The translations under genes and the position numbers were made by a program. From JAWXBM01 sp034440115 (GTDB lineage: Bacteria; Pseudomonadota; Gammaproteobacteria; Xanthomonadales; SZUA-36), in contig JAWXBM010000071.1 of NCBI GenBank assembly GCA_034440115.1, positions 1 to 37,218 of the forward strand: a DNA stretch of 37,218 nucleotides, in the 5' to 3' direction. The notes below the pieces were generated by a model. That model had not been told where the DNA came from. It made no database searches and saw only the letters and a program-made list of their open reading frames with translations. Numbering within the stretch: the first letter of the stretch is position 1; every line of letters begins with the position of its first letter. Positions 16,996-23,874 of this stretch are shown here, in pieces.

Positions 16996-17346
16996 ATGAC
17001 CGATATACTTTCAGAGTGGACCTTCCTGAGCAATTACGCGCATGTGTTACTCTGTCTTGCGGAGAACCCCAGGGCCCGCCTCAGGGATGTTGCTGATCGG
17101 GTAGGCATTACTGAACGAACGACGATGCGACTGATCACACAACTGGACCAGGCTGGTATCCTGAAAAGGGTCAAGAACGGCCGCTGCAATGAATACGTAA
17201 TTGATACCAGTGAGCATCTGCGTCACCCGATTGAAGCACATTGCACTGTTGGGCAATTGCTGCGCATGAATCTCAGTTCGGCGGCAATTAAAAATATTGA
17301 AAAGCGCAGTCAACTACACCAGCGCAGCACCAGCAAAACTCGCTGA
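16996..17346 (+). CDS. Small winged-helix transcriptional regulator
   Basis: A 116-residue DNA-binding protein with a MarR/ArsR-like winged helix over about residues 12-75: YAHVLLCLAENP, then ARLRDVADRVGITERTTMR as the helix-turn-helix, LDQAGILKRVK and a wing ending NEYVID. The short C-terminal tail (about 85-116) could dimerise but has no ligand domain. It sits between the sodium channel (divergent) and the Rap1a-like gene (same strand, 36 bases away, no terminator seen). This suggests it controls one or both transcripts. The effector is unknown. Confidence 0.85.
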   Translation: MTDILSEWTFLSNYAHVLLCLAENPRARLRDVADRVGITERTTMRLITQLDQAGILKRVKNGRCNEYVIDTSEHLRHPIEAHCTVGQLLRMNLSSAAIKNIEKRSQLHQRSTSKTR

Positions 17347-17382
17347 TTCATTATTCGCACTTTATTCTCCGGAGATTTCATT

Positions 17383-17856
17383 ATGAACACCCCATTTATT
17401 TACATTACCGTTGTGACTTGCGCACTGCTGTCATTCCCATTCAAGGCTTTTGCAGTTGAAGCGCTTGAAACCGCTGAGCTAGCCTCTCATTGCAAAAATT
17501 ATCTGGCTGGAGAAGATACGGTTGATGGAACGTTTTGTGTCCGCTACATTCAAGGCTTTATCGACGGAGCAGTCGCTACAGATGAGCGTGTTACCTTGAG
17601 TGTTTCAGATGAGTATGAGCGTGATGAGACCTTCACTGAGCGCGCTACACGCACACGCATTGGAACTCGTGTGAAGCGCTACGGGGCCTCGGTTTACGCA
17701 GGCTATTGCCTGGGCGATCCTTTGCCACTGCGGGATGTGGTGAGAAAAGTTGTTGCCGATCTGGCAGATGCAGGCAAAGTCAGTGCCAGCCCCTTGGCTC
17801 GTGATCTGGTCTACTCGACATTGACCAGCGCATACCCTTGCCAGACGGAAGATTAA
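17383..17856 (+). CDS. Rap1a/Tai-family periplasmic protein
   Basis: A 157-residue exported protein with a signal peptide (residues 1-24, ending FKAFA). The mature part has the Rap1a/Tai pattern: SHCKNYLAGED, FCVRYIQGFIDGAV, YAGYCLGDPLPLRDVVRKVV and a closing TSAYPC, giving four cysteines able to form disulfides. Characterised members are immunity proteins that bind T6SS amidases, but no effector or secretion gene is near. The gene is 5 bases before mrpE and probably shares its transcript. A GGAG lies about 9 bases before the ATG. A role in the antiporter system is inference from position only. Confidence 0.75.
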   Translation: MNTPFIYITVVTCALLSFPFKAFAVEALETAELASHCKNYLAGEDTVDGTFCVRYIQGFIDGAVATDERVTLSVSDEYERDETFTERATRTRIGTRVKRYGASVYAGYCLGDPLPLRDVVRKVVADLADAGKVSASPLARDLVYSTLTSAYPCQTED

Positions 17857-17861
17857 AAAGC

Positions 17862-18422
17862 ATGACCCAAAGTTCAGAGCATGCAGATGGGAACGTCAGC
17901 GTCCCATTGTCCAACACAGTTGCGGAGCCAGTCAGTCAGCGGAACGCAGCGTTGCGAGTCATGATGTTGACCGTTATGCTGATCGCCGCCTGGTTGTTGT
18001 GGTCTGGTTTTTTTAAACCACTGCTGTTGGGACTGGGCGCATTTTCAGTGGCTCTGGTGGTTTATCTTTCGCATCGACTGCGGCTGTTTGATACCGATGT
18101 ATTTGCCCTGCGATTCAGTCTGCGTCTGTTTCAATTTTGGGGCTGGCTGTTCAAGGAAGTCATTCTGTCCAGCCTTGAGGTATCACGCTTGGTTTTAAGT
18201 CCTAAAATGCCCATCAGCCCAGCCGTTTTCGAGTTCAAAACCCGTTGCTCCCACCCGGTTGATGTGGTCATTCTCGGCAATTCAATCACACTGACACCCG
18301 GCACTCTCACGCTCAATATTACTGATGATAAACTGATAGTGCATTCGCTGACCCGGCAAGGCATTAAAGCCCTTGAAGCGGGCGAAATGGATCGCCGCAT
18401 TTTTCGACTGCGGAGCCGCTGA
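17862..18422 (+). CDS. mrpE: Mrp antiporter subunit E
   Basis: A 186-residue membrane subunit of a multisubunit monovalent cation/H+ antiporter. After a polar N-terminal tail of about 35 residues it has hydrophobic helices (VMMLTVMLIAAWLLWSGFF, LLLGLGAFSVALVVYLSH) and the MnhE signature region FLFKEV-like (WLFKEVILSSLEVSRLVLS). A cytoplasmic domain follows with GNSITLTPGTLTLN. The start at ATG 17862 is preferred, with GGAAG about 10 bases upstream; a longer TTG start at 17838 overlaps the previous gene. It is the first antiporter gene of the operon. Confidence 0.92.
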   Translation: MTQSSEHADGNVSVPLSNTVAEPVSQRNAALRVMMLTVMLIAAWLLWSGFFKPLLLGLGAFSVALVVYLSHRLRLFDTDVFALRFSLRLFQFWGWLFKEVILSSLEVSRLVLSPKMPISPAVFEFKTRCSHPVDVVILGNSITLTPGTLTLNITDDKLIVHSLTRQGIKALEAGEMDRRIFRLRSR

Positions 18423-18423
18423 C

Positions 18424-18801
18424 ATGTATTACGTTGTCACCATAGCCACGCTGTTGACCATGGCCCTGGCGCTGGCCAGGGCACTGCTGGGTCCCAGCGT
18501 TTATGATCGGGTTTTGGCGGTGAACATGTTTGGAACCAAGACCGTTCTGTTGCTGTCGGTTATAGCGTTTCTATATGGCCGACCAGATTTCCTGGATCTG
18601 GCTCTCGCTTACGCATTAATCAACTTTATTGGGGTTCTTGCTGTACTGGAGTTTTTTAAATCTCTGGCGCGTCGTCGTTTAAACGATTCCGATACGGCCA
18701 GTACAGATGCCAACACTGCAACCAGCAAAGTGTCCGCTATCGTCCCCCCTCCGTCTCAGGTTAATCCTGAAGATGGTTCAACCTGGACTGAGTCAAAATG
18801 A
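18424..18801 (+). CDS. mrpF: Mrp antiporter subunit F
   Basis: A 125-residue subunit with three helices and the family pattern ARALLGPSVYDRVLAVNMFG, then FLDLALAYALINFIGVLAVL. A hydrophilic C-terminal tail of about 35 residues, rich in Ser, Thr and Ala, is longer than in typical MrpF (about 90 residues). It starts one base after the mrpE stop; its stop overlaps the mrpG start by 4 bases. Confidence 0.93.
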   Translation: MYYVVTIATLLTMALALARALLGPSVYDRVLAVNMFGTKTVLLLSVIAFLYGRPDFLDLALAYALINFIGVLAVLEFFKSLARRRLNDSDTASTDANTATSKVSAIVPPPSQVNPEDGSTWTESK

Positions 18802-19130
18802 TGGGCATGGTGCTCGATATCATCAGCTGGGTTTTACTCTCTGCCGGTGGAGTATTTGTGCTGATCGGAGGCATAGGTGCGCTTCGCATGCCCAACCTCT
18901 ACACCCGCATGCATGCCGCCAGCGTGACCGATACTATGGGCGCCATCCTGGTTCTGACGGGCATCATGCTTCAAGCTGGCTTGTCACTTGCCACTATCAA
19001 ACTGGGCGCGATTCTGATTTTTCTGCTGATTACCAGCCCTACTTCCTCTTATGCTCTGGCCAGCGCCGCACTTTTGGCCGGTGTCAAACCGGATGGCTCC
19101 TTAGCAGAAGATAACGAGGCAACAGAATGA
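18798..19130 (+). CDS. mrpG: Mrp antiporter subunit G
   Basis: A 110-residue, three-helix subunit. Family marks are GGIGALRMPNLYTRMHAASVTDT and KLGAILIFLLITSPTSSYAL (LYTRMHA and the TSP segment are highly conserved in MnhG). It overlaps mrpF and the next gene by 4 bases each (ATGA), showing tight translational coupling. Confidence 0.95.
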   Translation: MMGMVLDIISWVLLSAGGVFVLIGGIGALRMPNLYTRMHAASVTDTMGAILVLTGIMLQAGLSLATIKLGAILIFLLITSPTSSYALASAALLAGVKPDGSLAEDNEATE

Positions 19131-20158
19131 CCATACTGTTTGGCGTTTTCCTGCTCACGCTGCTGGTGATCACGGCCATAGCCGTGGTGCGCGCAGAGAA
19201 TCTGTTTGTTGCAGTCATGTTGCTGGGTATTTTCAGCCTGCTGATTGCAGCTAACTTTTTTGTCCTGAATGCGGCAGATGTTGCATTAACCGAAGCGGCA
19301 GTGGGTGCTGGCATATCAACGGTGCTGTTCCTGGGCGCGCTGGCGCTTACAAATGAAAGAGAGCGCCCGCACAGGGGTACGCGCTGGTTGTCTGTCGCCG
19401 TGGTTACCAGCGCAGCTCTGGTGCTGATGTATGCAACCTTTGACAAGCCTGCTTTCGGTGACCCGAACGCACCTGTGCAACTTCACGTTTCACCCTGGTA
19501 CCTGGAGATGACACCCCACTTGATTGACATACCCAATGTAGTAACGGCGGTATTGGGTTCGTTTCGTGGATACGACACACTGGGCGAGGTCTTCGTCGTG
19601 TTTACCGCAGGGATTGGCGTGATGTTTTTATTGTCCGCAGGGCCTGCCAGCGGAGCAGGAAATGGCCCGGGAAGTGGCCAAGGTAGTGGGCCAGGACGAC
19701 CCAAACTACCGGGCAGGAAGTCCTATGCGGGAATCGGCTTGCGCGACCACCTGATTCCTCGCATTGTCGGCCGAATGCTGGTGCCCTTTATCCTGCTGTT
19801 TGGCCTTTATGTCCAGTTTCACGGCAAGTATGGCCCGGGCGGTGGTTTTCAGGCGGGCGCATTGATTGCTGCATCGTTTATCCTTTATGCCCTGGTGGAA
19901 GGCGAATCCCGGACACTCCAGGCATTGCCTCAAAAAGCTCTAACCGGACTGATGGTTGGCGGTGCCCTGCTCTATGGCTCGGTTGGACTGGCAGGCATTT
20001 TTCTGGGCTCCAACTTCCTCGATTATTCCGTGCTGGCAAGTAACCCGGTTAAAGGTCAGCAACTGGGAATTTTACTGATAGAGGCTGGTGTCGGCATGAC
20101 GGTCACCGGCGTATTACTCAGTATTTTTCATGCTTTTGCGGCGCGCGGAACAGACTGA
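19127..20158 (+). CDS. mrpB: MbhD/MbhE-like domain fused to Mrp subunit B
   Basis: A 343-residue fusion. Residues about 1-75 match the DUF4040/MbhD helices that form part of MrpA's C-terminus (VVRAENLFVAVMLLGIFSLL, DVALTEAAVGAGISTVLFL). Residues about 85-170 are an MbhE-like segment (GYDTLGEVFVVFTAGIGVMFLL). A linker of about 20 residues made almost only of Gly, Ser, Pro and Ala follows (about 175-195). Residues about 200-335 are MnhB (FILLFGLYVQFHGKYGPGGG, FQAGALIAASFILYA). This chain thus supplies modules otherwise carried on the end of MrpA. The linker is unusual in composition. Confidence 0.92.
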   Translation: MTILFGVFLLTLLVITAIAVVRAENLFVAVMLLGIFSLLIAANFFVLNAADVALTEAAVGAGISTVLFLGALALTNERERPHRGTRWLSVAVVTSAALVLMYATFDKPAFGDPNAPVQLHVSPWYLEMTPHLIDIPNVVTAVLGSFRGYDTLGEVFVVFTAGIGVMFLLSAGPASGAGNGPGSGQGSGPGRPKLPGRKSYAGIGLRDHLIPRIVGRMLVPFILLFGLYVQFHGKYGPGGGFQAGALIAASFILYALVEGESRTLQALPQKALTGLMVGGALLYGSVGLAGIFLGSNFLDYSVLASNPVKGQQLGILLIEAGVGMTVTGVLLSIFHAFAARGTD

Positions 20159-20514
20159 TGTATATCCTGGGGCTCTATTACTACTGGGTTTTTGCAGTTC
20201 TGCTGATGATTGGCTTTTATGCTGTTGTTGCCAAACCAAATCTGATCAAGAAACTGGTGGGTCTGTCGCTTTTTCAGGCAGCGGTTTTCCTGCTCTACAT
20301 CACCATGGGTAAAGTAAGCGGCAGTACGGCACCCATATTCCAGGAAGGCGTCAGCGGCCTCGTTTTCTCAAATCCTCTTCCCCAGGTCTTGATCCTCACC
20401 GCTATTGTAGTTGGAATTTCTACCACTGCCCTGGGGCTTGGTATTGTCATTCGCATCAAGGAAGAGTACGGCTCAATCGAAGAAGACGAAATCCAGGAGA
20501 TGGATAAGACGTGA
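20158..20514 (+). CDS. mrpC: Mrp antiporter subunit C (NuoK-like)
   Basis: A 118-residue, three-helix subunit homologous to NuoK of complex I. Helix 2 region reads PNLIKKLVGLSLFQAAVFLL and helix 3 PLPQVLILTAIVVGISTTAL, matching MnhC. The tail is acidic (EEYGSIEEDEIQEMDKT). Its ATG overlaps the last base of the mrpB stop, and its own stop overlaps the next GTG by 4 bases. Confidence 0.94.
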   Translation: MYILGLYYYWVFAVLLMIGFYAVVAKPNLIKKLVGLSLFQAAVFLLYITMGKVSGSTAPIFQEGVSGLVFSNPLPQVLILTAIVVGISTTALGLGIVIRIKEEYGSIEEDEIQEMDKT

Positions 20515-22031
20515 CCGGCCTGGACTTTCATTTGCCGGCACTCCAGGTGGTTGTGCCGCTGCTGATCGCGCCAGTCGTATTCCTGCTGCGTCCTCGGGGT
20601 CTGGCCTGGGCTGCCGCTTTCGCAACCAGTCTGCTGGCATTCTGTATCGCGATTGCTTTGACCGGAGGTGTGCTGTCCGGGCAAGAATATCAGTATGCCT
20701 TGGGCGGCTGGGAGTCGCCCTACGGCATTGGGCTGCGCGTAGATGCCTTCAGCGCGCTGATGCTGTTGGTGTTGACTGGCGCATCCGCGCTGGCGTTGTT
20801 GGCGGCGCGGAACAGTGTTGATAGTGAAATCGAAGCGCACCGCCAGCCGATGTTTTACTCGGCCTGGTTGTTGGTGCTGGCCGGCCTGGCTGGCATTGTT
20901 GTCGCTGCAGATGCGTTCAATATTTTTGTCTTCATGGAAATTTCATCCCTGGCCAGCTATGTGCTGGTAGCGGGTGGCCCGGATCGAAGAGCGCTGCCTG
21001 CGGTATTCAAATACCTGATGATGGGCACCATCGGTGCGACGTTCTATCTGATTGGTGTGGGGCTGATCTACATGATGACCGGCACCCTGAACCTGGCCGA
21101 TATGGAGTTGCGCATTCACGAAGTCGCTGACCAAAAGCCGATACTGGTAGCCGCAGGCTTCATCACCGTTGGTCTGGCGCTCAAAGCAGCCGTGTTTCCG
21201 CTGCATGTATGGTTGCCCAATGCCTACACCTATGCGCCTAACGTGGTAACCGTTTTTCTGGCAGCCTGCGCGACCAAGGTCGCCTTGTATGTATTAATCC
21301 GCTTCGACTACTTCGTATTTCAGCAGAACCTGCTCGGCCATGAGTTCCAGTTTGCTGCATTCCTGATGCCTCTGGCGATAATGGCCATCCTGGTCGGTTC
21401 GGCGGTTGCCCTGTTTGAAACCAATATCAAACGATTGCTGGCCTACTCCTCCGTTGCCCAGATCGGCTACATTCTGATGGGTGCCAGTATGGTCTCGATG
21501 CTGGGGCTGACCGCCGGCGTAATGCATCTGTTTAACCATGCACTGGCCAAGGGCGCGCTATTCCTGGCAGTAGCCTGTCTGGCCATGCGCCTGGGCCAGG
21601 TTGACCTGAAAGACCTGGCTGGGGTATCCCGCCGAATGCCCTGGACCATGGCTGCGCTGGTGGTCGGCGGTTTGAGCCTGATTGGCGTGCCTGGTACTGC
21701 TGGCTTTATCAGCAAGTGGTATCTCATCTCGGCGGCGCTGAATGAGGGCGCTCTCGGCTTGGTACTGATTGCAACCATTGTGGCTGGCTCACTGATGGCC
21801 GTGGTTTACATCTGGCGCATTGTGGAAGCTGCCGTGTTCAGGGCACCCGGAGATTTACAAGCATCGGAGGTGCGGGCATCGGAGGTGCAGGCATTCGGAG
21901 AAGCGCCGCTGATGATGCTGGGTGCAACCTGGCTGGCGGCGGGAGCAAATATCTACTTCGGTCTGTTCCCTGCTGCTCCGCTGGCGCTGGCCACAGCGGC
22001 TGCAAAATCCTTGCTGGGGCATCTGCAATGA
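20511..22031 (+). CDS. mrpD: Mrp antiporter D-type subunit (first copy)
   Basis: A 506-residue proton-translocating subunit of the NuoL/M/N-like family with about 14 helices. The helix-5 acidic residue is in FVFMEISSLASY. The channel lysine and following motif are LKAAVFPLHVWLPNAYTYAPN (Lys near 225, written here in part), and the later Lys is in HALAKGALF. All key charged residues of a working antiporter module are present. A short loop near the C-terminus contains a 15-bp tandem repeat (21861-21890) encoding ASEVR-ASEVQ. The start is GTG, coupled to mrpC. Confidence 0.93.
   Translation: MTGLDFHLPALQVVVPLLIAPVVFLLRPRGLAWAAAFATSLLAFCIAIALTGGVLSGQEYQYALGGWESPYGIGLRVDAFSALMLLVLTGASALALLAARNSVDSEIEAHRQPMFYSAWLLVLAGLAGIVVAADAFNIFVFMEISSLASYVLVAGGPDRRALPAVFKYLMMGTIGATFYLIGVGLIYMMTGTLNLADMELRIHEVADQKPILVAAGFITVGLALKAAVFPLHVWLPNAYTYAPNVVTVFLAACATKVALYVLIRFDYFVFQQNLLGHEFQFAAFLMPLAIMAILVGSAVALFETNIKRLLAYSSVAQIGYILMGASMVSMLGLTAGVMHLFNHALAKGALFLAVACLAMRLGQVDLKDLAGVSRRMPWTMAALVVGGLSLIGVPGTAGFISKWYLISAALNEGALGLVLIATIVAGSLMAVVYIWRIVEAAVFRAPGDLQASEVRASEVQAFGEAPLMMLGATWLAAGANIYFGLFPAAPLALATAAAKSLLGHLQ
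21861..21903. repeat. 15-bp tandem repeat inside the first mrpD
   Basis: GCATCGGAGGTGCGG at 21861-21875 is followed by GCATCGGAGGTGCAG at 21876-21890 and a partial third copy. It is in frame and lengthens a hydrophilic loop between late membrane helices, so unit gain or loss would not disrupt the protein. Confidence 0.75.
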
Positions 22032-23509
22032 GTGCTGATATGTCTGCAGAAATGCTGATCGGGCTGTCATTGACTGTGCCGTTGGCGGGAGCGCTGCTGA
22101 TTGCACTGGCCGCTCGCATCGGGCCGAATGCGCGTGAGACCGTTACGATGGTCACCTCACTGGCATTGATAGTCAGCGTCTGGAGCTTGTTGCCTGAAGT
22201 ATTCGCGGGTGGCCGGCCATCGCTGCTCATTACCGAAGTGATGCCGGGCATTCAGATTGCTTTCAAGGTCGAACCGCTGGGCATGCTTTTTGCCGCTTTG
22301 GCCTCAGGCTTGTGGCTGGTGAATTCCATTTATTCCATCGGCTACATGCGCGGCAATAAGGAAAAGAACCAGACGCGCTTTTATGTGATGTTTGCCATAT
22401 CACTGGCCGCCACCATGGGCATCGCATTTTCAGCCAATCTGTTTACGCTGTTCCTGTTTTACGAAATGTTGACGCTTTCGACCTACCCACTGGTCGCGCA
22501 CAAGGGTGACGAGAAAACCGTCCGCAGTGCGCGGCTATATCTGGGCATACTGATCACGGCATCGATCGGCTTGTTGCTGCCCGCCATTATCTGGACCTAT
22601 TCGGTCGCGGGTACCGGTGACTTCACCGACGGTGGCATCCTGCAGGGCAAATTGGCCGGTCCGGCGGTGGGCTTGCTGCTTGGATTGTTCGTATTTGGTG
22701 CCGCCAAAGCTGCCGTTATGCCGGTGCATCGCTGGCTACCCGCGGCCATGGTCGCACCTACGCCCGTCAGTGCTCTGCTGCACGCGGTGGCGGTGGTCAA
22801 GGCCGGTGTGTTTACCATCACAAAAGTCATTGTTTACATATTCGGTATCGATTTCCTGTTTGCTGAACCCAGCAGTGCATGGCTGTTGTATGCCGCTGCC
22901 TTCACCATCATTGCGGCCAGCGTGGTCGCACTGCGGCAACAGAATCTCAAACGCTTGCTGGCCTATTCAACCATCGCCCAGCTTTCTTATGTGGTTATGG
23001 CTGCAGCCATTCTGAAACCTTTAGCGGAAGTAGGCGCAAGCATTCACATGGTGGCTCACGCTTTTGGGAAAATTACGCTGTTTTTTGCGGCGGGTGCCAT
23101 TTACACCGCCTCCAGGAAAACCGAGCTATACCAGTTACGCGGTATCGGCCGACGCATGCCCATCACCATGACGGCATTTACCATTGGTGCACTCAGCATG
23201 ATTGGCGTACCGCCAACCGGCGGCTTTGTCTCCAAATGGTACATTCTGGCCGGTGCTTTTCAGGCTGATAACTACGTCGCCTTGGCAACCATCATCCTCA
23301 GCACCGCGCTCAATGCGGCCTATTTTCTGCCGATTATTTACCTGGCATGGTTTGAAAAAGAAACCGTCAAGCCTGCCATTGATCATGGCGAAGCGCCTTT
23401 CGCTGCGGTGCTGGCGCTGTCGATTACGGCCGCTTTGACGCTGCTCTTTTTCCTCTACAACGGGCCCGTTATTGAACTCGAAACACAAATGATTCGGGGC
23501 TTGCCGTGA
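22028..23509 (+). CDS. mrpD: Mrp antiporter D-type subunit (second copy)
   Basis: A 493-residue D-type subunit. The helix-5 Glu is in LFLFYEMLTLSTYP. The channel Lys is in GAAKAAVMPVHRWLPAAM (near 227), followed by APTPVSALLHAVAVVKAG, the classic NuoM/MrpD signature. The later Lys is in HAFGKITLFF. This is the copy closest to canonical MrpD. It overlaps the previous and next genes by 4 bases. It is probably one of three stacked proton channels in the complex. Confidence 0.93.
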   Translation: MSADMSAEMLIGLSLTVPLAGALLIALAARIGPNARETVTMVTSLALIVSVWSLLPEVFAGGRPSLLITEVMPGIQIAFKVEPLGMLFAALASGLWLVNSIYSIGYMRGNKEKNQTRFYVMFAISLAATMGIAFSANLFTLFLFYEMLTLSTYPLVAHKGDEKTVRSARLYLGILITASIGLLLPAIIWTYSVAGTGDFTDGGILQGKLAGPAVGLLLGLFVFGAAKAAVMPVHRWLPAAMVAPTPVSALLHAVAVVKAGVFTITKVIVYIFGIDFLFAEPSSAWLLYAAAFTIIAASVVALRQQNLKRLLAYSTIAQLSYVVMAAAILKPLAEVGASIHMVAHAFGKITLFFAAGAIYTASRKTELYQLRGIGRRMPITMTAFTIGALSMIGVPPTGGFVSKWYILAGAFQADNYVALATIILSTALNAAYFLPIIYLAWFEKETVKPAIDHGEAPFAAVLALSITAALTLLFFLYNGPVIELETQMIRGLP

Positions 23510-23874
23510 GCCATACTCCTCGAGACGCCCACATAGTGAAGCCGCCTCACTCCCCTGGCAACGACACCAGCAGTGAACATTGGCTGGTACGCCCCGCCAC
23601 AATCCGGCTGTTGTGGTGGCTGTTTTCCGCCATTCTCGCTCTGTCCGTACTGGCGCAGTTGCTGTTCAAGGTAAAGGGCTATTTCGGTGTGGATGGCTGG
23701 CTGGGCTTTGGCGCGGTCTTTGGTTTTCTGGCCTGCCTGGCCATGGTGCTGGTTGCCAAGGCGCTCGGCTGGGTGTTGAAACGTGACGAGGGCTATTACC
23801 GCGACAGACTAAGCGACGATAACGGTGCCGGTAACAGTGACGATAACAGTGACGGGGGCGGCCGCAATGTTTGA
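23506..23874 (+). CDS. Small two-helix membrane protein inside the Mrp operon
   Basis: A 122-residue protein with two predicted helices (about 33-52 and 66-89), a polar N-terminus and an acidic, repetitive tail rich in Asp, Asn and Gly (DDNGAGNSDDNSDGGG). The tail DNA contains near repeats of GTAACAGTGACGATAAC. The GTG start overlaps the second mrpD stop by 4 bases, and its stop overlaps the third mrpD start by 8 bases. It is thus fully embedded in the operon and likely an accessory subunit. I do not recognise a named family. Confidence 0.75.
   Translation: MSHTPRDAHIVKPPHSPGNDTSSEHWLVRPATIRLLWWLFSAILALSVLAQLLFKVKGYFGVDGWLGFGAVFGFLACLAMVLVAKALGWVLKRDEGYYRDRLSDDNGAGNSDDNSDGGGRNV

Noticed and set aside
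17383..17856. Type VI secretion effector-immunity locus
   Set aside because: Only the Rap1a/Tai-type protein is present; neighbours are a regulator and antiporter subunits, not an amidase or T6SS genes.
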